This document shows, piece by piece, positions 1 through 12,453 of a DNA stretch of 64,000 nucleotides; the first letter of the stretch is position 1, and each line of letters begins with the position of its first letter. Both the position numbers and the translations under genes were made by a program. Source of the DNA: an uncultured Streptococcus sp. (GTDB lineage: Bacteria > Bacillota > Bacilli > Lactobacillales > Streptococcaceae); NCBI RefSeq assembly GCF_901875575.1, contig NZ_CABFMF010000011.1:401141-465140 (forward strand). The letters run 5' to 3'. A model generated the notes under the pieces. It did no database searches. It was not told where the DNA came from and was given only the letters and a program-made list of their open reading frames with translations.

Positions 1-59
1 AAAGGAAAAGTCACTAGGAAAGGAGTAAAATAGCTACTGTTTGCCATTCAGATAGCTAG

Positions 60-3425
<3,366 letters not shown>

Positions 3426-3533
3426 TTTTTGCTTAATTAAATAATCATTATCATTCACAACGAAAAGATGGCAAGTTTAATTCTTGCTGTCTTTTTAATT
3501 TCGTTCATCTCTTTTATAGTAAAATTAAAATTC

Positions 3534-3547
3534 TAAAACTACTTTCA
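3534..3547. promoter_or_regulatory. Putative NanR operator (upstream dyad of the nanE promoter)
   Basis: TAAAACTACTTTCA is a near copy of the perfect dyad TGAAA-CTAC-TTTCA at 9401-9414 before the lyase gene. A second AAACT half-site follows about 40 bases later at 3575-3580. The -35 hexamer lies 29 bases beyond that, the same geometry as at the lyase promoter. An RpiR-family regulator is encoded in the cluster, so NanR is the natural candidate to bind it. Binding is inferred. Confidence 0.5.
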
Positions 3548-3603
3548 GGCTGATCTGTTCAATAAAATACTATTGAAACTGCAATCTATCATATAACAAA
3601 GTA

Positions 3604-3632
3604 TTGAAAGCGCTTTTAAAATGAGGTATAAT
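3604..3632 (+). promoter_or_regulatory. nanE promoter with overlapping cre
   Basis: The -35 TTGAAA (3604-3609) and -10 TATAAT (3627-3632) are separated by 17 bases. The sequence TTGAAAGCGCTTTTAA places a cre core directly over the -35, so CcpA binding would block RNA polymerase. An AAGGAGG ribosome site follows at 3653, ahead of the nanE ATG. Confidence 0.7.
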
Positions 3633-3666
3633 AAACTCATAAAAACAAAGAAAAGGAGGAGATAGG

Positions 3667-4365
3667 ATGCCACAAATTAGCAAAGAAGCTTTGATTGAAC
3701 AAATTAAAGATGGAATCATCGTTTCTTGTCAGGCCCTTCCTCACGAACCGCTTTATACAGAAGCGGGAGGAGTCATCCCCTTGCTGGTCAAAGCGGCTGA
3801 GCAAGGTGGAGCAGTCGGTATCAGAGCCAATAGTGTTCGTGATATCAAAGAAATTAAGGAAGTAACTAAACTTCCAATTATAGGGATTATCAAACGAGAT
3901 TATCCACCACAAGAACCCTTCATCACTGCTACTATGAAAGAAGTTGATGAACTAGCTGAACTCGACATTGAGGTAATTGCTCTGGATTGTACAAAGCGCG
4001 AACGCTATGATGGTCTAGAAATTCAAGAATTTATTCGTCAGGTTAAAGAGAAGTATCCGAACCAGCTATTGATGGCTGATACAAGTACCTTTGAAGAAGG
4101 TATAGCAGCAGTTGAAGCAGGAATTGATTTTGTAGGTACTACTTTATCAGGATATACATCTTATAGTCCAAAGGTGGATGGTCCAGACTTTGAACTAATT
4201 AAAAAGCTCTGTGAAGCAGGAGTTGATGTAATAGCTGAAGGAAAAATTCATACACCAGAACAAGCTAAGCAAATCCATGAATATGGAGTTCGAGGCATTG
4301 TTGTAGGTGGAGCTATCACTAGACCAAAAGAGATTACAGAACGTTTTGTTGCCGGACTCAAGTAA
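3667..4365 (+). CDS. nanE: N-acetylmannosamine-6-phosphate 2-epimerase NanE
   Basis: Cytosolic TIM-barrel enzyme converting ManNAc-6-P to GlcNAc-6-P, a step of sialic-acid catabolism. The 232 residues match the usual family length. The [10 protein letters not shown] segment carries the conserved lysine (K76), and [11 protein letters not shown] and [11 protein letters not shown] match the phosphate-binding C-terminal strands of the family. The start is fixed by AAGGAGG seven bases upstream. It follows nanA directly. In S. pneumoniae, as I recall, nanB and other genes lie between the two, so this locus is more compact. Regulation is likely by NanR and CcpA through the promoter at 3604. Confidence 0.93.
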   Translation: MPQISKEALIEQIKDGIIVSCQALPHEPLYTEAGGVIPLLVKAAEQGGAVGIRANSVRDIKEIKEVTKLPIIGIIKRDYPPQEPFITATMKEVDELAELDIEVIALDCTKRERYDGLEIQEFIRQVKEKYPNQLLMADTSTFEEGIAAVEAGIDFVGTTLSGYTSYSPKVDGPDFELIKKLCEAGVDVIAEGKIHTPEQAKQIHEYGVRGIVVGGAITRPKEITERFVAGLK

Positions 4366-4408
4366 CACAATCTCAAAACAGAGGAGAGTGGTAGATGCGT
4401 CAAAACAA

Positions 4409-4425
4409 ATGAAAACGTATATAAT
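4409..4425 (+). promoter_or_regulatory. Possible satA promoter -10 with overlapping cre-like site
   Basis: ATGAAAACGTATATAA matches the cre consensus with one mismatch. A TATAAT hexamer (4420-4425) overlaps its right half, about 55 bases before the satA start. No good -35 is visible 17 bases upstream, so a separate satA promoter is only suggested. Confidence 0.4.
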
Positions 4426-4459
4426 GTCAATTACTCACTATCCCATATGGATACGCTAA

Positions 4460-5806
<1,347 letters not shown>

Positions 5807-5828
5807 TAAGCACTAAGTCAGATTGAGT

Positions 5829-5880
5829 CCTCCCTTTTCCCTGTACATAGCCCATGTAAGAAAAGGGAGGCTTTTATTTT
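5829..5880 (+). terminator. Hairpin terminator or attenuator after satA
   Basis: CCTCCCTTTTC pairs with GAAAAGGGAGG, with an inner GTACAT/ATGTA pairing, followed by CTTTTATTTT. It sits between satA and the permeases, so partial read-through is likely. Confidence 0.75.
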
Positions 5881-5889
5881 AAAAGCATG

Positions 5890-5968
5890 GGACTGTCGTA
5901 TGAAAATTAAAATGAAGTTCTTACATAAGTTGAGTTTGAAAAATTTCATTTTGATTTTAAAACAGTCC
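5890..5968. repeat. Long imperfect stem-loop in the satA-satB gap
   Basis: GGACTGT (5890-5896) pairs with ACAGTCC (5962-5968). Inside it, AAAATTAAAATGAA pairs with TTCATTTTGATTTT, giving more than 20 paired bases. It is separate from the terminator just upstream. It could protect the satA transcript 3' end or be a small palindromic repeat. Function unknown. Confidence 0.5.
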
Positions 5969-6011
5969 AAAATATCAAAAAACTATTCTATTTGAAAGAG
6001 AGGTGCCGACT

Positions 6012-6899
6012 GTGAAAGTTAACAAAATTCGTATGAGGGAAACAGTTATTTCCTATGCTTTCCTAGCACCAGTGTTATTCTTCTTTGTCATCTTTGTATT
6101 GGCTCCTATGATTATGGGATTCATTACAAGTTTCTTTAACTACTCTATGACTAAATTTGAGTTTGTAGGTTTGGATAACTATATTCGTATGTTTAAAGAT
6201 CCAGTCTTTACAAAATCATTGATTAATACAGTTATTTTGGTTATAGGATCTGTACCAGTTGTTGTACTATTCTCACTTTTCGTGGCATCTCAAACCTATC
6301 ATCAAAATGCCATTGCTAGATCTTTCTATCGTTTTGTCTTCTTCCTACCAGTTGTAACAGGTAGTGTTGCCGTTACGGTAGTTTGGAAATGGATCTACGA
6401 TCCACTATCAGGGATTTTGAACTTTGTCCTTAAGTCAAGTCATATTATCAGTCAAAATATTTCTTGGTTGGGTGATAAAAACTGGGCTTTGATGGCGATT
6501 ATGATTATCCTTTTGACAACGTCTGTTGGTCAACCGATTATCCTTTATATCGCTGCCATGGGTAATATCGACAATTCATTAGTCGAAGCAGCGCGTGTTG
6601 ATGGTGCGACTGAGCTACAAGTTTTCTGGAAGATTAAATGGCCAAGCCTCCTTCCAACAACACTTTACATCGCTATTATTACAACAATTAACTCATTCCA
6701 ATGTTTCGCCTTGATTCAGCTTTTGACTTCAGGTGGTCCAAACTACTCAACAAGTACCTTGATGTACTATCTCTACGAAAAAGCCTTCCAATTGACAGAG
6801 TATGGATATGCCAACACAATCGGTGTATTCCTAGCGGTTATGATTGCTATCGTCAGCTTTGTTCAATTTAAAGTGCTTGGAAACGATGTAGAATACTAA
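6012..6899 (+). CDS. satB: Sialic-acid ABC transporter permease SatB
   Basis: Inner-membrane permease of the sugar ABC importer, with about six hydrophobic helices over 295 residues. The EAA loop that docks the ATPase is visible near residue 192 (EAARVDGATELQVFWKIKWP). I place the start at the GTG at 6012 because AGAGAGG lies eight bases before it; the in-frame GTG at 6003 sits inside that ribosome site. It is paired with satC 15 bases downstream, and both need SatA and a shared ATPase. Confidence 0.9.
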   Translation: MKVNKIRMRETVISYAFLAPVLFFFVIFVLAPMIMGFITSFFNYSMTKFEFVGLDNYIRMFKDPVFTKSLINTVILVIGSVPVVVLFSLFVASQTYHQNAIARSFYRFVFFLPVVTGSVAVTVVWKWIYDPLSGILNFVLKSSHIISQNISWLGDKNWALMAIMIILLTTSVGQPIILYIAAMGNIDNSLVEAARVDGATELQVFWKIKWPSLLPTTLYIAIITTINSFQCFALIQLLTSGGPNYSTSTLMYYLYEKAFQLTEYGYANTIGVFLAVMIAIVSFVQFKVLGNDVEY

Positions 6900-6914
6900 C
6901 GAAAGGAGACAGCT

Positions 6915-7754
6915 ATGCAATCTACACAAAAGAAACCCTTAACAGCTTTCACTGTTATTTCAACTATTATCTTGCTCTTGTTGACTGTGCTGTTCATCTT
7001 TCCATTCTACTGGATCTTGACAGGTGCCTTTAAATCTCAGCCAGATACAATCGTAATTCCACCACAATGGTTCCCTAAAATGCCAACCATGGAAAACTTC
7101 CAACAACTTATGGTGCAAAACCCTGCTTTGCAGTGGATGTGGAACTCAGTGTTCATCTCACTTGTAACCATGTTTTTAGTCTGTGCAACCTCTTCTCTAG
7201 CAGGTTATGTACTAGCTAAAAAACGTTTCTATGGTCAACGCATTCTCTTTGCAATCTTTATTGCAGCCATGGCACTTCCAAAGCAAGTTGTTCTTGTACC
7301 TTTGGTACGTATTGTCAACTTTATGGGAATTCATGACACTCTCTGGGCAGTTATCTTGCCATTAATCGGATGGCCATTTGGGGTCTTCCTCATGAAACAA
7401 TTTAGTGAAAATATCCCAACAGAGTTGCTTGAATCAGCTAAAATTGATGGTTGTGGTGAGATTCGTACTTTCTGGAGCGTAGCCTTCCCAATTGTGAAAC
7501 CAGGGTTTGCGGCTCTTGCAATCTTTACCTTCATCAATACATGGAACGACTACTTCATGCAGTTGGTTATGTTGACTTCACGTAACAATTTGACTATTTC
7601 ACTTGGGGTTGCGACCATGCAGGCCGAAATGGCAACCAACTATGGTTTAATCATGGCAGGTGCCGCTCTTGCAGCCGTGCCAATCGTAACAGTCTTCTTA
7701 GTCTTCCAAAAATCCTTCACACAAGGTATCACTATGGGAGCTGTTAAAGGATAA
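6915..7754 (+). CDS. satC: Sialic-acid ABC transporter permease SatC
   Basis: Second permease subunit, 279 residues with six predicted helices. Its EAA-type loop lies near residue 173 (ESAKIDGCGEIRTFWSVAFP). It is typical of the MalG/UgpE side of CUT1 importers and forms the channel with SatB. A GAAAGGAG ribosome site precedes the ATG. A strong hairpin follows the stop. Confidence 0.9.
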   Translation: MQSTQKKPLTAFTVISTIILLLLTVLFIFPFYWILTGAFKSQPDTIVIPPQWFPKMPTMENFQQLMVQNPALQWMWNSVFISLVTMFLVCATSSLAGYVLAKKRFYGQRILFAIFIAAMALPKQVVLVPLVRIVNFMGIHDTLWAVILPLIGWPFGVFLMKQFSENIPTELLESAKIDGCGEIRTFWSVAFPIVKPGFAALAIFTFINTWNDYFMQLVMLTSRNNLTISLGVATMQAEMATNYGLIMAGAALAAVPIVTVFLVFQKSFTQGITMGAVKG

Positions 7755-7805
7755 GAAACGATTTCTTTCACAGTATAAATTTGCTATTGCTAGCATGATC
7801 TAAAA

Positions 7806-7836
7806 ACCTCCGACAGTGAATGACACTGTTGGAGGT
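7806..7836 (+). terminator. Hairpin after satC
   Basis: ACCTCC-G-ACAGTG and CACTGT-T-GGAGGT form a 12-pair stem with a five-base loop. The U tract after it is poor (GTTAGTTTT), so it may only partly terminate, letting transcription continue to the next gene at 7880. Confidence 0.6.
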
Positions 7837-7879
7837 GTTAGTTTTAATCGCTTAATGACGATTTTTAAAGGAGAAAATA

Positions 7880-8332
7880 ATGATTTTTGACGATTTAAAA
7901 AATATTAGCTTTTATAAAGGAATCCATCCAAATCTTGACAAGGCAATTGATTATCTTTATGAACATCGTAAAGATTCGTTCGAATTAGGAAAATATGATA
8001 TTGATGGAGATAAGGTCTTTCTAGTTGTTCAAGAAAATGTCCTAAATAAAGTTGAAAATGATCAATTTGAACATCACAAGAACTATGCTGACTTGCATTT
8101 GTTGGTAGAAGGGCATGAATATTCGAGCTACGGTTCACGTATCAAAGATGAAGCAGTAGCTTTTGACGAAGCAAGTGACATTGGTTTTGTCCATTGTCAT
8201 GAACAGTATCCCCTATTGTTAGGTTATCACAATTTTGCGATTTTCTTCCCAGGAGAGCCACATCAACCAAATGGTTATGCAGGTATGGAAGATCAAGTTC
8301 GTAAATATCTCTTTAAAATTTTGATTGATTAA
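7880..8332 (+). CDS. YhcH/YjgK/YiaL family protein (probable sialic-acid anomerase-type, NanQ-like)
   Basis: A 150-residue cupin-like beta-barrel protein of the YhcH/YjgK/YiaL family, which often sits in sialic-acid operons. The E. coli member YhcH (NanQ) has been linked to interconverting sugar anomers of sialic acid. Visible hallmarks are HKNYADLHLLVEGHE and the C-terminal FFPGEPHQPN segment, with conserved His and Glu residues suited to metal binding. AAGGAGA precedes the ATG. Its place between the importer and lyase genes supports a role in processing imported sialic acid. The exact reaction here is inferred. Confidence 0.8.
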   Translation: MIFDDLKNISFYKGIHPNLDKAIDYLYEHRKDSFELGKYDIDGDKVFLVVQENVLNKVENDQFEHHKNYADLHLLVEGHEYSSYGSRIKDEAVAFDEASDIGFVHCHEQYPLLLGYHNFAIFFPGEPHQPNGYAGMEDQVRKYLFKILID

Positions 8333-8464
8333 AAATAATAAGAACTGTTTTTTTGTAAAGCTTTTATAATGCTCTACCATGAAATTGATCTTTGTGAGGT
8401 AGAGAGATGAGGTCTTATTGTCACTATGTTTGTTCAGAGCAATGATCGTCTAAACTTTTAAAAT

Positions 8465-8680
8465 ATGAGAATGAAGGTACTTTTAATTTTTTTATTGAAT
8501 ATGTTAGCTTGGACAGTGCTTGCAATGATAATCCGTGGAGGGCTAGATGGATTTAATGAGCATACTTGGAGTACTATTTTAATTGTTTCGCTGTCCGGGA
8601 TATATATAGATTATATGTCCATAGATAAAAATAGAAAAAAGTCCAAAAGAAAAAATAGATTTGTTCATGGTAGAGACTGA
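8465..8680 (+). CDS. Small membrane protein of the nan cluster, unknown function
   Basis: A 71-residue protein with two hydrophobic segments (about residues 5-23 and 36-50) and a very basic tail (KNRKKSKRKNR). No family recognised. Its stop overlaps an in-frame ATG of the next reading frame at 8680, and the gene lies among sialic-acid genes in the same direction, so co-transcription is likely. The ribosome site is weak. It could be a small partner of the DUF624 protein that follows. Confidence 0.55.
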   Translation: MRMKVLLIFLLNMLAWTVLAMIIRGGLDGFNEHTWSTILIVSLSGIYIDYMSIDKNRKKSKRKNRFVHGRD

Positions 8681-8739
8681 TGAAAGCTTTACTGACAAAA
8701 AGAAAACAGTTTACAAAGAAAAATGATGGAGGAGCAAAC

Positions 8740-9384
8740 ATGTCACAAAAAGGAAGAAGTCTCATAAAGGCTGCATTTGATACAGATAATTTTCTAATGC
8801 GAATTAGTGAGAAGGTTTTAGATATTGTAACAGTCAATCTTCTCTTTGTAGTAACTTGTTTGCCTATTGTTACGATTGGAGTAGCTAAGATTAGCCTTTA
8901 CGAGACAATTTTTGAGATAAAGAAAAGTAGACGTGTTCCAGTTTTTAGAACCTATCTAAGAGTTTTCAGGCAAAATATAAAGCTGGGTTTTCAATTGGGT
9001 CTTTTAGAGTTGAGCGTTGTCTTACTAAGCCTGTCTGACCTTTATCTCTTCTGGGGACAAACAGCTCTTCCTTTTCAATTAGTTAAAGCTATTTGTTTAG
9101 GTATTCTAATTTTCCTTACCATTGTGATGTTGGCTAGTTATCCTATCGCTGCACGTTATGATTTATCTTGGAAGGAAGTTCTTCAAAAAGGATTGATTTT
9201 AGCAAGTCTAAACTTTCCATGGTTCTTCCTGATGTTGATCATTCTTTTACTAATCATTATGGTTCTCTATCTATCAGCCTTTACCCTTCTATTGGGAGGA
9301 TCCGCTTTTATTCTCTTTGGTTTTGGACTTCTTGCTTTTTTACAAGTAGGAGTGATGGAAAAGCTATTTGCTAAGTATGAGTAA
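8740..9384 (+). CDS. DUF624 (YesL-like) membrane protein
   Basis: A 214-residue integral membrane protein with about five helices. The opening (LMRISEKVLDIVTVNLLFVVTCLPIVTIG) is typical of the YesL/DUF624 family, commonly found beside sugar ABC importers in Firmicutes; biochemical role unknown. I chose the ATG at 8740, preceded by GGAGGA, over the longer in-frame ATG at 8680, which lacks a good ribosome site. Its position inside the nan cluster suggests a link to sialic-acid transport or its regulation, but nothing in the sequence proves it. Confidence 0.75.
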   Translation: MSQKGRSLIKAAFDTDNFLMRISEKVLDIVTVNLLFVVTCLPIVTIGVAKISLYETIFEIKKSRRVPVFRTYLRVFRQNIKLGFQLGLLELSVVLLSLSDLYLFWGQTALPFQLVKAICLGILIFLTIVMLASYPIAARYDLSWKEVLQKGLILASLNFPWFFLMLIILLLIIMVLYLSAFTLLLGGSAFILFGFGLLAFLQVGVMEKLFAKYE

Positions 9385-9400
9385 GGGTTGCAATTATTTC

Positions 9401-9414
9401 TGAAACTACTTTCA
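9401..9414. promoter_or_regulatory. Putative NanR operator before the lyase gene
   Basis: Perfect inverted repeat TGAAA-CTAC-TTTCA, shared with the nanE promoter (3534-3547). A GAAACT half-site follows at 9443-9448, 41 bases after the matching half of the dyad, and the -35 begins 29 bases beyond it. Binding by the RpiR-type NanR is inferred. Confidence 0.55.
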
Positions 9415-9471
9415 AATGCTCCAAATGCTATTCTATAAGCAAGAAACTAAAATCTAAGTGCCTATAAGATA

Positions 9472-9500
9472 TTGAAAGCCTTTTCGGTAAAGTGTATACT
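9472..9500 (+). promoter_or_regulatory. Promoter of the lyase-kinase operon
   Basis: TTGAAA (9472-9477), 17-base spacer, TATACT (9495-9500). The stretch TTGAAAGCCTTTTCGG over the -35 is a degenerate cre, so CcpA control is possible but weaker than at nanE. Confidence 0.7.
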
Positions 9501-9558
9501 TAAATAGTAAAGAAAGAATCTGCTTTAGCAGAAAATAAAAAATAATAGGAGAAAATCT

Positions 9559-10476
9559 ATGTCAGATTTGAAAAAATACGAAGGTGTCATTCCAGCCTTC
9601 TACGCATGTTATGATGATCAAGGAGAAGTGAGTCCAGAACGTACGCGTGCCTTGGTTCAATACTTCATTGATAAAGGTGTTCAAGGTCTTTATGTTAATG
9701 GTTCTTCTGGTGAATGTATCTACCAAAGCGTTGAAGACCGCAAATTGATTTTGGAAGAAGTTATGGCAGTTGCTAAAGGCAAATTGACGATTATTGCTCA
9801 CGTAGCTTGTAACAATACTAAAGATAGTATGGAGCTCGCTCGTCACGCAGAAAGCTTGGGAGTAGATGCCATTGCCACTATTCCTCCAATTTACTTCCGT
9901 TTGCCTGAATATTCAGTTGCTAAATATTGGAATGATATCAGCTCTGCTGCACCAAATACAGACTATGTTATCTACAACATCCCTCAATTAGCCGGTGTTG
10001 CTTTGACACCAAGTCTTTACACTGAAATGTTGAAAAACCCACGTGTTATCGGTGTTAAGAATTCATCTATGGCAGTTCAAGATATCCAAACTTTTGTTAG
10101 CCTTGGTGGAGAAGACCACATCGTCTTTAACGGTCCAGATGAGCAGTTTTTAGGTGGCCGTCTAATGGGTGCCAAAGCTGGTATTGGTGGTACATATGGA
10201 GCGATGCCAGAACTCTTCTTGAAACTCAACCAATTGATTGCAGACAAAGATTTGGAAACTGCGCGTGAATTGCAATATGCAATCAATGCGATTATCGGTA
10301 AATTAACTTCTGCACATGGTAATATGTACTGCGTTATTAAAGAAGTATTAAAAATCAATGAAGGGCTTAACATCGGATCTGTTCGTTCTCCATTAACACC
10401 AGTTACTGAAGAAGATCGTCCAGTTGTAGAAGCAGCAGCGCAATTAATTCGTGAAACTAAGGAGCGCTTCCTCTAA
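9559..10476 (+). CDS. nanA: N-acetylneuraminate lyase
   Basis: Class I aldolase that splits N-acetylneuraminate into ManNAc and pyruvate. It is a TIM-barrel protein of 305 residues. The GSSGE motif (near residue 48) binds the pyruvate carboxylate, Tyr139 in YNIPQ is the catalytic tyrosine, and Lys167 in VIGVKNSS forms the Schiff base. An AATAGGAG ribosome site precedes the ATG. It is followed after 17 bases by the ROK kinase gene, so its product ManNAc can be phosphorylated at once. It shares the traditional symbol nanA with the unrelated sialidase at 192; npl is an alternative. Confidence 0.95.
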   Translation: MSDLKKYEGVIPAFYACYDDQGEVSPERTRALVQYFIDKGVQGLYVNGSSGECIYQSVEDRKLILEEVMAVAKGKLTIIAHVACNNTKDSMELARHAESLGVDAIATIPPIYFRLPEYSVAKYWNDISSAAPNTDYVIYNIPQLAGVALTPSLYTEMLKNPRVIGVKNSSMAVQDIQTFVSLGGEDHIVFNGPDEQFLGGRLMGAKAGIGGTYGAMPELFLKLNQLIADKDLETARELQYAINAIIGKLTSAHGNMYCVIKEVLKINEGLNIGSVRSPLTPVTEEDRPVVEAAAQLIRETKERFL

Positions 10477-10493
10477 TCCAAAAGGAGGTATAT

Positions 10494-11378
10494 ATGACAC
10501 ACTACGTTGCAATTGATATCGGTGGAACTAATATCAAATATGGTTTAATCGACCAAGAAGGCCAACTTGTTGAATCGCATGAAATGCCAACTGAGGCCTA
10601 TAAGGGTGGTCCACACATTTTACAAAAGACCAAAGATATTGTAGCCAGCTATTTAGAAAAAGGTTCTGTAGCAGGGGTAGCCATTTCTTCAGCGGGAATG
10701 GTGGATCCGGATAAAGGGGAGATCTTCTATGCAGGCCCTCAAATTCCTAACTATGCTGGAACTCAGTTTAAAAAAGAAGTTGAGACTACCTTTGAAATCC
10801 CTTGTGAGATTGAAAATGACGTCAACTGTGCAGGTCTTGCTGAAGCTGTATCTGGCTCAGGTAAGGGAGCAAGTGTGACGGTCTGCTTGACAATCGGAAC
10901 AGGTATCGGTGGATGCTTGATTATGGATGGTAAGGTCTTCCATGGATTTAGCAATTCAGCTTGTGAAGTTGGATATATGCATATGCAGGATGGAGCATTC
11001 CAAGATTTAGCTTCTACAACAGCTTTAGTGAAATATGTAGCTGAGGCACATGGAGAAGAAGTTGATCAGTGGAATGGTCGACGCATCTTCAAAGAAGCTA
11101 CTGAAGGGAACAAGCTTTGTATGGAAGGTATTGACCGCATGGTAGACTATCTTGGAAAAGGATTAGCTAATATCTGCTATGTTGCCAATCCAGAAGTAGT
11201 TATTCTAGGTGGCGGAATTATGGGACAGGAAGCGATTCTGAAACCAAAAATTCGTGCAGCTTTGAAAGAAGCCTTGGTACCAAGTTTGGCTGAGAAAACA
11301 AGATTAGAATTCGCCCAGCATCAAAATACTGCAGGTATGTTGGGAGCCTACTATCATTTTAAAACAAAACAATCCTAG
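10494..11378 (+). CDS. nanK: ROK-family kinase, probable N-acetylmannosamine kinase NanK
   Basis: A 294-residue ROK kinase with the N-terminal ATP-phosphate motif DIGGTN (residues 8-13), the GTGIGGCL segment and the C-terminal GGGIMGQE loop. The usual ROK zinc-binding cysteine cluster is not evident: the region reads SNSACEVGYMHM. Lying directly after the lyase and upstream of a NanE-type pathway, it most likely phosphorylates ManNAc. A glucokinase-like specificity cannot be excluded from sequence. AAAGGAGGT precedes the ATG. The stop codon lies inside the terminator stem shared with nanR. Confidence 0.85.
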   Translation: MTHYVAIDIGGTNIKYGLIDQEGQLVESHEMPTEAYKGGPHILQKTKDIVASYLEKGSVAGVAISSAGMVDPDKGEIFYAGPQIPNYAGTQFKKEVETTFEIPCEIENDVNCAGLAEAVSGSGKGASVTVCLTIGTGIGGCLIMDGKVFHGFSNSACEVGYMHMQDGAFQDLASTTALVKYVAEAHGEEVDQWNGRRIFKEATEGNKLCMEGIDRMVDYLGKGLANICYVANPEVVILGGGIMGQEAILKPKIRAALKEALVPSLAEKTRLEFAQHQNTAGMLGAYYHFKTKQS

Positions 11379-11404
11379 TTTGGCTAAGCCAAACTAGGAT
11401 TTTC
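11371..11404. terminator. Bidirectional terminator between nanK and nanR
   Basis: AATCCTAGTTTGGC and GCCAAACTAGGATT form a perfect 14-pair stem with a TAA loop, with T runs usable on both strands. Both the nanK stop (11376-11378) and the nanR stop (11394-11396, minus strand) lie inside it. Confidence 0.85.
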
Positions 11405-12245
11405 TAACACGATTTTGTCTACGATAACCATTTAGTTTTTTATTTTCCCAATAGCTATTAAAGATTTTTTCTTTATTTTCACGGTTGATTTCTAAAAAGT
11501 AAGCATAAATTAAATCAATGAAAAAAAGCATAGGAAGTTGAGCGGAAATGCGCTGAATGTAAGACGGTTGACTATGTGCGGCGACAAGAACCATCTCTGT
11601 ATAAGCCTGACTGTTTTTATTAGGAACACTGGTGAAAAGGACAGTTTTTGCTCCCATTTCTTTTGCATCGAGTAAACTATCTAAAATAGAAAGAGTTGTA
11701 CCAGAAAGTGAGAAGCCAATGATTAAGCAATTTTCATCAATTATACTTGTTGTCCATGCAAATCCATCTTGATCCGTTAGAGCTTCACAGACAACACCCA
11801 GACGCATAAAACGTAATTTCATTTCCCGAGCGACAAGACCAGAACTACCTGTCCCAAAAAAATAAACACGTTCTGCATCTTCGATTAATTGAGCAACACG
11901 TTCGAGTTGCTTTTCATTAATCAGATCTTGTGTTTGTTCTCGCATATTGCTATAGCTTCTTAGAACACGTTTGGTAAGAGGGCTATGATTAGGTAGATGA
12001 GTATTTTGATTGCCTGCTTGCTGTTGGTATTGAAAAACAAATTCTCTATATCCTGTAAAACCACATTTTTTAGAAAAACGAGTGAGGGCAGCTTGAGAGA
12101 CATGTAATTTTTTAGTTACTTGTTGAGAAGATAAATCATCAGTAAATGTTTCTACTTGTAAAAAATAGCGTGCAATTTCTTGCTCAAGGTCTGTCATTTC
12201 TTCAAAGTGCGAATCAATGACAGTTGCGATATCTGGTTTGTCCAT
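11394..12245 (-). CDS. nanR: RpiR/MurR-family regulator NanR
   Basis: A 283-residue transcription factor with an N-terminal HTH (residues about 35-70, including SQAALTRFSKKCGF) and a C-terminal SIS sugar-phosphate domain (about residues 120-250, including FFGTGSSG and IIGFSLSGTT). Convergent with the lyase-kinase operon. The pneumococcal homologue has been described as an activator of the nan genes. The SIS domain suggests sensing of a pathway sugar phosphate such as ManNAc-6-P. Likely targets are the two matching dyads at 3534 and 9401. An AAAGGAGCC ribosome site lies before its ATG. Confidence 0.88.
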   Translation of the reverse strand: MDKPDIATVIDSHFEEMTDLEQEIARYFLQVETFTDDLSSQQVTKKLHVSQAALTRFSKKCGFTGYREFVFQYQQQAGNQNTHLPNHSPLTKRVLRSYSNMREQTQDLINEKQLERVAQLIEDAERVYFFGTGSSGLVAREMKLRFMRLGVVCEALTDQDGFAWTTSIIDENCLIIGFSLSGTTLSILDSLLDAKEMGAKTVLFTSVPNKNSQAYTEMVLVAAHSQPSYIQRISAQLPMLFFIDLIYAYFLEINRENKEKIFNSYWENKKLNGYRRQNRVRKS

Positions 12246-12405
12246 AGGGAAGGCTCCTTTAAATGAGTCGTGTTGGAAAAAGACTAGATTATTGAACTTT
12301 TACATTCATTATAACATATAATATAGAGATGGATAAATAAAAACGTATCTTACTGTAAAAACGAAAAAAAGCTTCTTTCTTTTCCATAATTTTCTGCTCA
12401 AATTG

Positions 12406-12414
12406 TGGTACAAT
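12406..12414 (+). promoter_or_regulatory. Extended -10 promoter of pbp2b
   Basis: TGG-TACAAT (12406-12414) with no clear -35, about 40 bases before the conventional PBP2b start. Confidence 0.5.
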
Positions 12415-12453
12415 TAAGAGTAAGATTTTAAGTTAGAAATGAGACTGATTTGT

